A stretch of 64,000 bases of DNA, taken from assembly GCA_021399435.1 (NCBI GenBank), contig JAJTUP010000031.1, positions 310,001-374,000 on the forward strand, in the 5' to 3' direction. Numbering within the stretch: the first letter of the stretch is position 1; the number at the start of each line of letters is the position of its first letter. A program made the position numbers and the translations under genes. This DNA is from Diaporthe sp. PMI_573. Lineage: Eukaryota > Ascomycota > Sordariomycetes > Diaporthales > Diaporthaceae. Shown here piece by piece: positions 10,131 through 23,242 of the stretch. The notes under the pieces are model-generated. The model made no database searches and was not told where the DNA came from. It saw only the letters and a list, made by a program, of their open reading frames with translations.

Positions 10131-11993
10131 ATGATTGGTACCCGGACCTGCTTGGCCTTTACTCTCCTTTGTCTGGTTTACTTTATCGCGCAATTACAAT
10201 TTGGGAAACACCCATCATTCCCTAAAGTCAAGGTCGATTTGCACGGGGGCTCGCGATTACCTACAATCAAATGGGGTGGTGAATCAGAATCGAATGACTA
10301 TCTGGATGACACGACCCTAGGTTCGTTAAAGACTCCACCAGCTGCGTCGAATCCTATAACAAGACCTGACACTGATGGACACCGTTCAGACTCATTTCAA
10401 GAATATGCCGTGGACCATAATGAAGAAAATGGAGCAGATGATGATGAAACATCCGATGAAAAATACACTGAGGCTTCGTTGTCTTTACACAAGTGGCTCA
10501 TGAAACGGGGGCTGATGCCAGGCAAGGCAGTGCCAATTGTGACGATTGCAGACTCGTCATACCTTCATGTCTTGCACGCAACGCAGCATCGCCTGGGAAA
10601 GTGGGGATATGATCATAACCTCGTCGTGTTATGCCTAGACGAAGCTTGCACCAAAGATCCCGAGCTATTAAACCCCTACCCAGGATATTTGCTGGGTAGT
10701 GACGCTGCAATGCATGCTGTGGCGCTTTTCAAGGTACGCCTCTTCATAGATCCTGCACTATCTCTGAGATGAACAGTTTGGCTGATGTTGTAAGCGGCTC
10801 AGTTCATGGCCAACCTCAATCTTTCTGAGAACGGATTCGACTTTGTCTTCCTCGATGCCGACGTGTTCTTCACTGGCTCACGCGACCCATTCAGCGTCAT
10901 GCTTCCGCTGTCGAACAAGACATGGGATCTCCAGTTCCAGTCTGACAGTGGGCCGGAAAATCTCAATATTGGCTGGTACTTTGCACGGTCGACGCCAGCT
11001 ACGCGGATGTACTTCCGACGGAGCTTTGCACATTGGATACAGACCAAGACGGACAAGTGGGATCAGCAGGTAATGAACGACGTCAAAGATGAAATCAAGG
11101 CCAAGGAAGCCGCTCTGGCTGCGGAGATCAGCGCAGGCTCAAATGAAACGAGCGGACCAAGTACACCACCGCTTCGTATACACATGGTCGAGTTGAAACA
11201 TTTCAGGAACTTCATGAAGGAACTGTGGAGTCCAGAGCTCTTCGGCAACCAGACCGCCACCGACGAGTACGTATCCACCGCAGCCGCGATCCACTACACG
11301 TGCGTCCAGCACGACCTCAAGGAATACTTCGGGCTATACTACAGCGGCTTCGGCGACCTCCACGGATACTACAGCAAGCCGCCGCCGCTGCTACGTCTCG
11401 TCGGGATCAGCGGCACGGCGGACGTGGTGCACAAGCAGGTCGCGTTCGCGCTGGCGCTGGGGAAGAGTACCAACCGCACCGTCGCCTGGCCAGACACGGT
11501 CGACGTGTTCCAGCGCTGGGGCGACGGGTCGTACCACTTCCAGCCGCGCCTGCCCGGCGTCAAGGCCGTCAGCTGGCCGTCGGCCAAGGGCTTTGGATAT
11601 GCCGTCGTCGAGGGGCAGTACCTGCAGAACCGCGTGCGCGAGGGGCTGGAATCGCTGACGGAGGTCCACTGGGGCCTGAGCGACTATGTTGACCAGGCGG
11701 GCAGCGCTCCCGGTAGCAGTTGGTTGGATTCTTTGGCTGACAGTTTGGTCGCCAGGGAGGGCTTCTCCGTCGTCAACCTGGACTTTACCGACGTGGGGGT
11801 GGAATGGGGTCCATTGATAGATCTTAGCGTGAGGGATGGGCCGGGATATGACGAGTTGGTACAGGAAGCCGAGGCAAAGTTCCTCGCGGTCTTTAAAGAT
11901 TCGGGTATGGAAGAATTTTCCACATCGCCATTGGCAGAGTTGGGCCTGTGCCGTTGGGTGAATAGCGGAGATGGATGTTTATCTAACTGTTAG
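10131..11993 (+). CDS. Type II membrane nucleotide-diphospho-sugar transferase
   Basis: Likely Golgi glycosyltransferase of the nucleotide-diphospho-sugar transferase type (PF03407-like). Exons are 10131-10733 and 10803-11993, with a 69-nt phase-0 intron (GTACGC to CTCAG); product 596 residues. The N-terminus has a short cytoplasmic tail and one membrane segment (CLAFTLLCLVYFIAQL, about residues 6-22), then a long acidic, disordered stem (EENGADDDETSDEK). The catalytic part starts near residue 135 with VPIVTIADSSYLHVLHATQH and contains the metal-binding DXD motif in FVFLDADVFF just after the intron. A pair NIGWYFARS further on is typical of the family. An in-frame ATG at 10068 exists, but starting at 10131 gives the usual type II topology. 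The sugar and acceptor cannot be told from the sequence. Confidence 0.8.
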
Positions 11994-14735
11994 TTGATCA
12001 GTCATGCCCCCAGGCTATGGTGACTGTAGTGGCAGTTGCATACGGAGACTGCCTTTATTTGCCTGGAGACCCGCCTTTCTTGGCATAATTCTGTGTTGTC
12101 TCATATGGCCTTGTTTTGACCAGGAAGCTGCTCCAAAAGGGTTGCAAAATACATGACTCCGCCTTTGGACTATCCGAGATCTCGACATTGACGAAACTTG
12201 AGAGGAATCCAATGAATTCAGCTCCATACTTCAGGGCACATACGAAATCGTCTCAGGACTGTTTACCCGAAAATTCAAGACAGCCTCAGTTGCACTTGAG
12301 CAAAGATATGGAAGTCCGATCGTAGCACACTAGTGGGCATTGTTCGCAAGCTCAAGGTGGGAGATGGTCCGAGATGCAGGCTCAGGGGTGCGAAGGCCGC
12401 GTCCACGGTAATTCGCAGGCTGACATGATCAAGCAGTGGAAGGGGTGTTTGAGTCAAGACAGAAACCCAGATAACACTTCATCTGTGCCGCATATCCATG
12501 TGAGCCAATCTATTTACATTACATTCCCGGGTTCGATTCGACCCCAGCTGAAAGATAATACAGGATCGATCTCGAGCGTCGTCAAGAACTCTTGGAGCAG
12601 TTCATTGGGCAAGCCCGTGCTTTCGAGATCGACCAAAGGACCAATTTAGAGACAATGTCCAGGTAACTCAACGAGTTCAGAGCATTCATCATGCCAGAAT
12701 TATAGGTATTGCCGATAACTTCCATGATCGAGGCTATGAGTGATCGAATACCGGCTCTCGGTCTCTCGATGTGGAACATTACCCGTGAACGTCCTGTCCC
12801 ACTCAGAGACGTGTCTCCTCGCATTGACATAGATACAAGTCGATCAATAAAGCCCACCTTGAACCACTGACCCGGATAATCCGTCCAAAAACTACGCTCA
12901 GCCAGGCGGGGGTGGGGGACTATTCCAGTGGATGCGATCTGGGCAAGGACTTTCCTGAGCTACTGGAAACCAGGATCTGGGAAAGTCGGCCGATATGAGG
13001 TTCCTGGCGAAAAGTCCCCACATCGAAGCCGCCCTTGCATAATGGGCTGACGATGCACCAATCCTTCTGTCCAGTCATTGATTCTGGTGGGGTGGTAGTG
13101 AATCGGAAAAGTTCCGGCAAGGTTTGTTTCCCACGTTGCTGCTGCATGTCATCCTCTAGAGATGCCTAGATCTGATTCGACAATCTTGCTTTGATCGATG
13201 ACAATACTCGGAAGAGAGGTCTAGGGCTGAGGAGGACTATTGGCCACTTACAGAGCTGCTTATGTTCTCATTTTATCACTCCACATCCTGGACAGGAAAC
13301 TAGTTAACGGTTTCTAATCTGTATTGATGTTCTTGATGAGTATCAAGGAGATCACGTCGAAGTCTGCCGCACTATGGCCAGAATTGGATCAATGCCTAAA
13401 GACGTCAAGTTTTGCTTTTCTAGCCGGCATAGGAAGACTTCTAGACGCATTTGGATGCACTAATCAAGTGTTTCGCGTGCATGAGCCGACGGGAAGCGAC
13501 ACCCGGGAGTACACTCGAGCCAGAATTTCGGATCATTGTTATTGACGGACAACTCCCATGCGGCCCAGTCGATCGCGTAACGCGATGTTTCAGAAGGCGT
13601 GCTTTCCTAGGTCTTTCTGGTGACGGAGTACTAATTACGTGGGGACATGACAGCTTTTCGGGCCTTTATCTACGTGTAGAAGGTTTCCTGCCGTCTTTGG
13701 AGTTAATTTTCGAGAACGTTTTTGTCATTCGCGGATCCTTGTCAGGGAAATTGCACCCTTCACGGAGTAGACTACTGCAAACAAGCTTAGCGTGCCCAGG
13801 CCGCAGACGTGCAGCCAAGTCCGCCGAGCAAAGCTTGTCATGTTTTGCCGATGAGCTAAGCCTGTAGGGGACATTAGCATCTACCCAAGTCCTTCTGGAA
13901 GACTGCGTCCATCCTGAGCTCGAGAAGACTGTTGCTCGATAGTCACTTGGCAGCTGCACGAATGGGTTTAAAGTTATGACTGACAGCAGGAGAGAGCTAC
14001 AGCTACGGACTACATATCTCTGTACCTTGAGCACTTCGGTGTGGTTTGTCGAGTTCCTGTCGGGTCTGGGGCTGCCGTCTGTGTGCAACAGGTGTGCGGC
14101 TGACTCCCCCGAACCCCGCCCCGGGCAGGCAGGGCTCCGACTCGCTTCATCCGGAACGACGGTCTAGAGTCCCTGATAAAGGTCAGCGCGAGCCATTCTC
14201 TTCTTGGCAGGTGTTTGACCAGGTTGATTCCTATCCTGTGCTCGCCCGAGCCGAGTATGTGGTCTATTGGTTAGCGATAGTGGTCTCGTGTTGATTTGGG
14301 TAACGGTTCAACGATCATTCGTCATGCAGCGACTCCTTCCAACGCTTAGCTTCGTAACGCCCCCTGGTTATTTGATCCTTTTGGCGAGCGGGGAAGGTTC
14401 GATGGTGCTGTGGCGTCGGGCTTGCGAGCATGGCATTGGTCGATTGGCGATATGACCGTGATAATGTTGGCCCCTGGAGGACAGGGACCGGCAGGACCAA
14501 CCCTGGACACTTGTGGCACCTTGGAAAGCTTATCTGGGTGTCAACCCGCAGGCCCTGGTTCGTGCGACTTGGAGAGAACCAGCACGTTGGGTGATATAAT
14601 TATCACGTCGATCGCGCCGAGTCTCTCGTTCCGCCTTGTCCTTTTCCTTTCTCTTGCACCTCGCGCCTCTGAACCCAATCCCACTGGCCTGAACGGCATC
14701 GTACTGAGGCTGCGGAAGCACTTGGCTACTCCAAT
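11994..14735. other. 2.7 kb region without a clear gene
   Basis: No complete gene is supported. On the minus strand, 12582-12910 and 12920-13147 carry protein-like stretches (for example FWTDYPGQWFKVGFIDRLV and ELFRFTTTPPESMTGQKDW) in different frames without clean splice sites between them; they may be pieces of a decayed gene. The plus strand has a short frame around 13451-13700 of doubtful value. The last 300 bp before 14736 are pyrimidine-rich (CCTTGTCCTTTTCCTTTCTC), fitting the promoter/leader of the OPT gene. Confidence 0.4.
12582..13147 (-). pseudogene. Possible remnant of an unidentified gene
   Basis: Two neighbouring open frames on the minus strand (13147-12920 and about 12930-12582) read like protein but are out of frame with each other, and no GT..AG intron of normal size joins them neatly. 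The second piece contains MRGDTSLSGTGRSRVMFHIE and ends with SKARACPMNCSKSS. I recognise no family. Could be chance; listed because the composition is less repetitive than in neighbouring spurious frames. Confidence 0.25.
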
Positions 14736-17690
14736 ATGCCGTTTAACATTCGCAAACCGTTCGCCCGGCGGACGACTGATCACCCCGTGACCGAAGGGAA
14801 TGTGCCCGATAACGTCAATGAAGTCGACGCTGATGGGAAGACCGTACCCCACACCGACATTCCTGCTGATGACGAAGTCGCTATCTCTTCAAGCGTGGAT
14901 CAGCTGAAGAAGTTCAAGAAGACGCATCAATGGGACTATAATCTTGACTACGAAACCATTGTACGTCCTTCTGTCCTCTTATCCGAGTATGCGATTGCAG
15001 GTCAATGCCGCCCGCGACTTGCTCGTGGGCGGCGATGTGACCAGACGATTGCGAGAAGTTCTTGGCCTTTGCAGCGCGATCAGTGCTAGAGGCTTTGAAA
15101 CGGGATGCGAGCGTGCTTTATGCTGACGGATGAACAGGAAGCTGCGAACAAGGTTGCCGAAACCGACGATGTCGAGAAAAAGGCCAACTTTGAGCATGCC
15201 TTGCTTGAGGAAGACTCGCCTTACTTCGAAGTGAGGGCCACAGTACGGAACTACGACGAGGAGATGCCCGCAAACACCATCAGGGCCTGGATCATTGGGC
15301 TGACTGCGACGACGATTGTCTCTGCCGTCAACCTGCTGTTCTCTCTTCGCAACCCGTCAATCAGCATCTACGTCTACGTTGTGCAGTTGCTCGCGTATCC
15401 TGTAGGATGCGGAATGGCTCGTGTAAGTCACTGCATGTCCTCTCGGCTTAAAGATAACGCATCTCACCAAAATTCACTGCAAAGGTCCTACCGAATCATG
15501 AGTTCAACACGTTCGGATTGAAATGGAACCTCAACCCCGGCCCTTTCAATATGAAGGAACATGCCATCATAGTCATGATGTCGTCGGTGTCGATCCAGGG
15601 AGGTGTCGCCTATGCGACCGACGTCCTCCTGGCTCAACAAGTCTTCTATAAGCAGTATTTTGGCTGGGGCTTCCAGATGCTCCTCGTCCTCACCACACAA
15701 TGCATCGGATTCGGTATGGCCGGAATCGTGCGTCGATTCTTGGTCTGGCCTGCTGCCATGATCTGGCCTCAGACCTTGGCCCAGACGGCTCTTATGTATA
15801 CTCTCCACGACCATAAGCCGACCGATCCCGCCATTGCCAATGGGTGGAGCATTGGGAGGTACCGGTACTTCCTCTACATTTTTGCCGGGAGCTTTACGTG
15901 GTACTGGTTCCCGGGCTGGATCGCCCAGGGTCTGACCTATTTCGACTGGATTTGCTGGATCGCGCCCACTAACATGGTCGTCAACCAAATTTTCGGCAAC
16001 AATGCTGGCTTCGGTCTTGTAAGTGGAGTCGTGAATGGGGGATTCTTTCCCAAACACTACTATGTGTCGGGCCACAGCTGACTTGACAGCTCCCAATCAC
16101 ATTCGACTGGACTATCATGACTGCCTTTATTGGTAGTCCCCTGCCCTACCCACTGTTCTCCATCGTCAACACGCTCATCGGTGTCGTCATCTTCTTCTTG
16201 GTCGCCGGGCTTGGAGTCTTCTACACCAACGCTTGGTGGGTTCAGTACCTGCCCATTGCCAGCGTAAGTCAATCGCCATCATAACTTCTCCCCCTACTGC
16301 GTTAAAGCACTCACTTACGTATCTGACCATCTCAGACACACTCTTTCGACAACACCGGTTCGGCGTACAACGTGACAAGGATCCTGACTGCCGAGAAGAC
16401 ACTTGATGTCGCCGCTTACAAGCAGTACTCGCCTCTCTTCTTAGGGACTTTCTTCTCCCTCACCTACGGTGTCTCTTTCGGTGCCCTATCATCCGTCATC
16501 GTGCACACCGCTATTTTCCACGGCGCTGAGATCGTCGAGCGATGGAAGTTGGCGCGAAACCAGGACGCTGACGTTCATCTCAAGATGATGCGCAAGTATA
16601 GAGACACACCAAACTGGTGGTACTATGCATTGTTCGCTATCTTGTTCGCGTTATCCCTCGTCACGGTCCTGGTCTGGGACACTCATCTGACATGGTGGGC
16701 GCTTATCATTGCGTTCCTGCTCTCCATTGTCTTCCTCGTCCCCATCGGCATGATCCAGGGAATCACCAACACTCAGCTTGGACTCAACGTGCTGACCGAG
16801 TTCATGGTCGGTTACATGCTTCCGGGGCGACCGATAGCCATGATGCTCTTCAAGACCTTCGGATACATCACAATGGCCCAAGCTCTGTACTTTATTCAGG
16901 ATATGAAATTCGGTCACTACCTCAAGGTCCCGGTAAGTTACACTGAAATCATCAAATCAGTTCCGCTACTTCAGTCACTGGCAAATGTATTGACATCACT
17001 CTCCACCGACAGCCCCGTATCACTTTTACAGCGCAAGTCGTTGCCTGTGTTTGGTCCTGCATCGTCCAGGTCGCCGTCTTCAACTGGGCTCTGGGTACTA
17101 TTCCAAACATCTGCGAGTCGGACCAGCCTAATGGCTACACCTGCCCAGGTGCTAGTGTTTTCTACACTGCATCGGTTGTCTGGGGTGTGATCGGCCCGGC
17201 GCGCGTGTTTGGCGCTGGTGGTATCTACTCGGCTCTGCAATGGTATTGGCTGCTCGGCGCTGCTCTTCCCGTTGTTACTTGGTTCCTTGCCAGGCGCTTC
17301 CCGCGTAGCAGCATTCGATATCTGCACTGGCCGCTTATCTTTGGCGGTTCCGGCCAGATCCCCCCGGCTACGGTGTACATCTACCTGTGCTGGGGCGCGG
17401 TCGGCGTCTTCTTCAACGGATTTCTCAAGCGCCGTTTCAAGGGCTGGTGGGCGAACTACAACTACATCACTTCGGCCGGTCTCGACACGGGCTTGTACAT
17501 TTGCACGCTGCTCATCTTCTTCGCCCTTATCCTGCCCCAGAAGGTCAACCCTCCGCAGTGGTTCATGAATCCGCCCGCGGACGGAAACCCGAATATCACC
17601 AACGCCTTCAATAATCTGGATACACAGGGAGCTGCAATCCCGCTGACGCTTGCTGATGGAGAGACATTCGGACCGAAGGAGTGGAAGTAG
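14736..17690 (+). CDS. OPT family oligopeptide transporter
   Basis: Plasma-membrane proton-coupled carrier of the oligopeptide transporter family, importing small peptides or peptide-like compounds. Six exons: 14736-14960, 15138-15422, 15485-16018, 16090-16263, 16336-16932 and 17013-17690, all joined in phase 0; 830 residues, normal for the family. The soluble N-terminus leads into ANFEHALLEEDSPYFEVRA, a typical OPT entry sequence. Many membrane segments follow, with the family hallmarks NPGPFNMKEH, FQMLLVLTTQCIGFGMAG, PITFDWT, AKKFGxx-like spacing replaced by THSFDNTGSAYNV, and NWWYYALFAILFALSLV. The C-terminal part has YNYITSAGLDTGLYIC and ends GPKEWK. The first intron is long (177 nt) against 62-80 nt for the others; all have GTAAGT or GTACGT donors. 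No neighbouring gene shows a linked role. Confidence 0.93.
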
Positions 17691-19342
17691 ATATGCTATT
17701 ATGAGCTTGGGGTGTTGTCTATTACTCAGAAAGGCACGGCACATATCTTTGGTTGCCCAATCGCAGCCGAAGGCATGGCGTAATATCGAGATGGTAGATT
17801 GACCTATTCTAAAACCTGTTCGAATATTGCTAGGACGTCGCTGGAGTGTTGCTAATGGGCTACCCATGGGGAGGTTGTTGAGCCACTAACTTTCCTGGCG
17901 TCAACAAGGTTCCTCGACTTAATAATGAGACAAGCATTGGCCGTCACATCTGTATTATGTGCTTTTAGTTGTACACGCAATGTTTGCTAGGAAAGCCTAG
18001 GTCACTGGGCGCAGCCCGAATTACTCAAGTGCTCCTCTAATTAACGTCCACCACGTCTCGATCAGTCGAGAACCACGCCCCACGGCCTCAGGCAGATTTC
18101 TTTGTCTCCTTTATCCCCATTCGCCTCCTACATAAACCAAGCGCCCGGCTTCTCGATAGCTTCGGAGATGGTGACCTTTGGCTTAGGTATATCCTAGAAC
18201 CCTTTTCGCCTTTCCGCAGTTCAAAGTCCGATGAATGCAGGCATAGCTCACAGTCTGCCTGCTTAATACTGACTCTTCTTTCCCAAGGGACGTGGCCCAT
18301 ACCCACCATTCAGCAACAAACCCCGTAATCAAAGCTAAGCTTAGAGGGATGATCTTAATGTCCTCCTCCTTCACGGGGTACCCTATGGACGCAGCTACAG
18401 CTCGCTGATAATCCCAGAAGCACTAGTCGTGGTCTTAATCATTCGTTTTATAAGCCATTCTGTTTGTAAGTGATGTTGAGACGCCGAAGTACTATGAGAA
18501 ACGGTGAGGATGAAGAAGGATGCGTGCGTGAGAAGACGGGACCGACTGCTGTCGATTCTGTTCGCCGTCCCATCCACCGGACAATAACTACGCGTCGCCA
18601 TTTTGGGGGGTTGTAGGATCACGTGCAAAAAAAACAGGCCATTCAAGGCACCAACAGACCTACATAGACCGCCTCGTGGATCCCAAAGGCTACTTGATAT
18701 GTGCAGCTCCATACTGGCAAATCTAGACCCACCGAGTCACACGTTGCGTTGGCACTTTGTTAGTAAATGAGATTTAAGATAAAAAAAAATTCAACGATTA
18801 ATGATTCGGGTCCTGAGGAGATGAGCGCTAGACCTGGGAAAAGCTTATGGTGAAGCAGCCCTGAATTTGCGTCGGAGTCACGAACGAACGATGTCGAAGG
18901 TTTTGAGGCTCAAGACTTGCTAAGCCCGGTGTTCTTTCAATATTAAGAGCCGTAAGTAAGTTTAGGTAGTTTTGCGGATAGGGACGCTCCAAAAGAAGAA
19001 TTAGTACTTAGCACGCCGCTTGAGTGCTGAATCTGGGCGGCCTCTAAGCAAGCCACCAACCCTACTATGAATTCTACTGAAATACGTAAGTAGAATAGGT
19101 AAAGCGGGCCCATTTGGACCAGGCATGGGGGAGATAGTATTAGTCATCGTAAATTCTATAAGCTATCTGTAGAAGTCAGCCGTATTAGACTCGACCCCGA
19201 ACTCTATTATTACTCCTTCAAATACAGTCTTATCACCTCGTCGAACGGAAACGATCACGTCACTTCGATTCAACTTTGTTTATGCCCTCATTTCTATTAA
19301 TTTACCATCTAGCGCTCTACCAATCCTGAATCTGCACAGCCA
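17691..19342. other. Intergenic region, partly AT-rich
   Basis: No supported gene. Part of the region, about 18770-19330, is AT-rich with many stop codons in all frames. The beginning is probably the 3' UTR of the OPT gene. Confidence 0.5.
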
Positions 19343-20656
19343 ATGTCTACTCAGTCCAACAACAGCAGCATGGAGTCCAACGCTGGTCTGCCAGAATGGG
19401 CCGTGGAGATACTGCTGCGGAGGCCGCCTCCACCCGATCTGGGACTCTGGTTCCCCAGAGGATCCTGATAAGCCGAATTTGCCCTATGTGCCTGGTTTCA
19501 CGATACAGATCCACCGTCATGTTGCGCCGCCATCCTTTTTCGACCTTTACAGCGCGGGAAAGGAGCCGAGACCCCCGCTGCCCGAGGAGTATCTCAAAAC
19601 AGTGACCCAGAGCAAGGCTATCGTTGATAACCCACCAATCGAGACAACTCAATCGGTTCAGCCTGAAACAGCTCAAATGACTGTTAGCGCCCCTCTGTCT
19701 ATTGGCGCTTCAAGAGGACCTCAAGTCATCTCCTGCTCCGTAACTCGGCAAACCAAAACAGAGGATGGATTGAAACCTGTGGAAACATTCCATGCTGCAG
19801 CGAAAATCTTTGATCCACTGTACTACAACTTCAAGAGGAGGATTAGCAATTATCCACGAGATTGTACATGTGCGTGTGAACTTCAATTGTACCATCGTAA
19901 CCCTAATCAACCCCCACTTATATAGGAGCGTTTCAAAGTTCTGTGGATTCATCTAACCCGCGTGAACTAGATGAAGCAGAAGAGGACTACAGCGTCGAAG
20001 CTGCAGCTTACGAAGCTCTCCAGACAGCCAGTGAGACCGGGTCTTCTGCACCCGAGTATCACGGATGCTGGACGTTCAGCCTTCCTATCAATATTGACGG
20101 AAACCAATACACAAGACCTATCCGCCTCATTGTGATGGAACAGCTGAATGTAACCAGCATCACCGGTACGCGAATTCAAAATAACCCTGACAAGGGTATG
20201 GGTACAGATTCGTTCCACTACCCTGAAGAATATCGATTGGAAGTGCTTGCCCGAGCTATGGATGGGTGTGTGAGGCAACTGAGTCTTGGAACTAACCAGA
20301 AAGATTTTACGGGACGGAACGTTATGCTCGTCATTCCAAGTGCCCCGGTTAATGAAGAGGCTGACGTAGTCTCTGGTATTCGCATGCCAAGGGTTGTTCT
20401 CGTCGACTATAATCACGCCCAGCTGTACAAGATCTCATCGAAGTTGCTTCCGATGAGCCCGGTGGAGGTCTATTGGGATGGGGATCTCTGGGAAGATTTT
20501 GGAGGCTGGGTGCCTTTGGATTGGGATGATGAAACCCTGATGCGCGAATGGCTATTGAGTACGTTTTACAGTGATGGAAAAAGGGAGAACTACATGTCGC
20601 TTCCAGACAATCTGGTGGAAGAGATAAATTCTCTTGCATCGGCAGGAAATAAGTAG
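19343..20656 (+). pseudogene. Fungal kinase-like gene with disrupted reading frame
   Basis: The main part is kinase-like. Frame 19455-19870 has EDPDKPNLPYVPGFTIQIH and a later IFDPLYYNFKRRISNYPRD; frame 19928-20656 has EYHGCWTFSLPI, RPIRLIVMEQLNVTSI (hinge region), LEVLARAMDG, the loop LGTNQKDFTGRNVMLV and then PRVVLVDYNHAQLYK. NQKD...RN and DYN take the places of HRD...N and DFG, so activity is doubtful. Problems: the likely N-terminus (MSTQSNNSSMESNAGLPEW at 19343) is in another frame and needs one or two shifts near 19410-19455. The obvious intron (19864-19925, GTACAT to TATAG) joins to make a TGA; a less usual pair (19874-19938) would keep the frame open. It is either a recent pseudogene or a gene with unusual splicing. 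Confidence 0.55.
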
Positions 20657-23242
20657 AATATTGTACAATTTATTTGTAACCCCCTCCAAGCAGATAAGGC
20701 CAGCCACGAATAAACAAAAGTGGAACCTAATTCCGGGATTTTGAAAGAAAGTCAAGGTGCACAGATAGAACCACTAAGCACACCCATACTTCACAAGTTT
20801 ATGTTTGGGCTTGCGGTAGTTGCGTTGAGGAGGCAATCGAATCCGAAAAGCGATGGTTTTCGGTTCGACAACGAAGCCTGCGAAATTAGAGACAGCAGGA
20901 CGTTAGGTACAATTTGCTGAGACCGAAATGATGGCCACAGCAGCACGGGAGCCCAAAACAGGGTCGACCACAATTCAACGGCGACGAGGCAGAATATTAG
21001 CTAGAGCTAGAGCTATTAAAGCCCCCTTCACTTGTTCCACCAAACACCAAGGCGGTCTAACTGATAGAGGGCACATTCCAGTTCACAACTGTCTATGAGT
21101 GCTTATTTGCAGAGTGGAGTATTGAATGATTAAATAACATGATCTTAGACGTTGCCCGCCGATAAGAATCATAGTCGCACCATTGACTTGTTGCGTATAA
21201 AACCATTAGCACTAGGATAGCTAACTGCGCGGTTCGGGCATGTCATCAGACCATGAACAACAAGTCCGCCTGGTTCTGGAAAATGTCTTTATGAATCCAT
21301 TGGAGACTCGGACGGTACCACGACAGGCCACAATGTTGCCTCGTCCCACCTCCCACCCCCAAAGATACAGAAAACCAAACTACCCCACACCCATACAGAC
21401 TTAGTACGGGATATCCGGTTTCGGGAGCTTGTGTTCAGACCAAGTAGTCTATGAGACGCCTTCCGGCTGCCGGGTTGCATCGGGAGGGCCTGTGGGTTAT
21501 CCAATCCAGACCATGGGACCCCTCTTGAGCGAGAGCGAGGACGAGGCGTGAATACAGTCTCCGCAACATTTCTTTCCATTGGGATGAAAAAGCTGTTCGG
21601 AACAAGATCAAGGTTTATCAATGGACAAATGTAGAATGCCGGACCGGAGCTTCTCCAGAACATCCACGACTGGTGCCCGCTGATCTCAGGGCTGTACCTT
21701 GATATGTGGCAGGGTTCTGCCCAGCTGCGCGTGATGGGCCTAACGCATGCCAGTGTGCCCAGTACTGCCTCACCGGCGCTTATGAAGCCCTGGCATCCGT
21801 TTCGGGCGGAAGACTTGTGCTAGGGGCTACGACGGATGCACTGAGATTGTGCGAGGTGCTTCTCAGAGGCTGAACACAATTCAGAGCCTCTTCGTCGAGT
21901 CGCGGGCGCGATCATCGACCAACGAGATCCTCCAGACCAAGTGTATACGCCGCGGCGTCCTCAAAAAAAAAAAAAAACGCCTTCAGCCAATGCGATTGGC
22001 CTCATATATCTTACTTTGCTCCTACGGCGGACTCGGTCAAGGGGCCGCACACAGATTGCTCTCGGTGTCTTGAGAGTTGATTTGGGTTGCCGGTGATTGG
22101 CTTTGGAGGGTTCAGGAAGCTTCGATCCAATCCTGTGCGTTCGTGAGGAATTGTTGATATCTCATTTCGACAGTGTGCTCCATCGATTTAGGAAGGGCTT
22201 TGCGTAAAATAAAGACCCCAAAGGTGGGGGAGGGGGTCGTGATGGAATATGGCCGGTTTGTTCCGTCTTATGACGACCATTGCCAATGGTTTTGACGTCT
22301 TTTGACACCTTTTGGGCATGCCAACACTATCACTATGCCATTGGCTCGGACATGATTAGTGACGGACTTTTGCTGCATGACAGCCTGGCTGCCAGAGGCA
22401 CTAAGTTGTCACACCCCGTGTTGACCGCCAGGCCATTTTCACGCACGGTAGGTAGTGCCCAGCCCTCGGCGCCCGGCATCGCTGAGATAAAAACAGAAAG
22501 CTCCGGTCGTCTCCATCGAACAAAAGGAGTGAGTTTGAACCTTCAGACCGATCAGCATACGAGGGTGGGTTGGATCCGACCCATCCATACATATTCGCAG
22601 GCATCCATCCCGCATGACACCGGGAGCCAAAAAAGACCACGGGCAGTAGGTGACCGGGAATAACTCTGAGTCGCTCCTGGCACAGGCTAGCAGGCCGGCC
22701 GAAGTTTTGACGGAGCTTCTGCGAAACCAAAACCAGACACCTTTCCGCCCCGTCCGGCTAAACCTCGGCTGTAGTCCCCCTTTCGTGCGTTGGCCCCACA
22801 AGGATGATCCCGCTTCCGAGTCCCCTGACCCACGACAGGACGCCAGAGGGCTTTTTGACGCTTGTGTGTGTGCGTGCCAGACTGCAGACGCATCACCTGC
22901 GACGAGCGTGCCGCGCAACGCTTGATTTGTCTATATGAGTTAACCATGCTCGTCCGTGGTGACGTGAGGCTCCCTATCGGATTCCACTCTGTGCCGGCCC
23001 GTGGCACTTGCCTGAACGGGACATGGCTTGCATCGTGGGAAGGAGAAGGCCCACCTTTTCGTGGTCCTGTTCTGTCATGCAAGATGTCTGTCTGATAGAC
23101 CGATCGTATTTAGTCTCTCTGTCCATTTCTGTTTTCCAGTAACCTTTTGCATTCACTGGACTCGCTGATAGACCCAAACAATGCTTTTCGAAATTGGTGG
23201 CATAATCGTTTGAATCTTTTGCTTCTCGTGTGTTTTTGCATC
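20657..23242. other. 2.6 kb gene-free region
   Basis: No supported gene on either strand. An A15 run lies at 21963-21977. The frames seen at 21289-21663 and 22401-22918 overlap several others and show no family features. Confidence 0.5.

Noticed and set aside
12528..12546. GGTTCGATTCG resembling a tRNA T-loop
   Set aside because: The flanking bases do not form a T stem and no D arm lies at the right distance.
14240..14330. tRNA-like sequence with an A-box-like TGGTCTATTGGTTAG and a partial B-box GGTTCAACG
   Set aside because: No acceptor stem and no proper anticodon or T stem can be folded by eye; too weak for a tRNA or a SINE call.
21289..21663. 124-codon open frame on the minus strand
   Set aside because: No recognisable domain, no splice partners and biased composition; probably chance.
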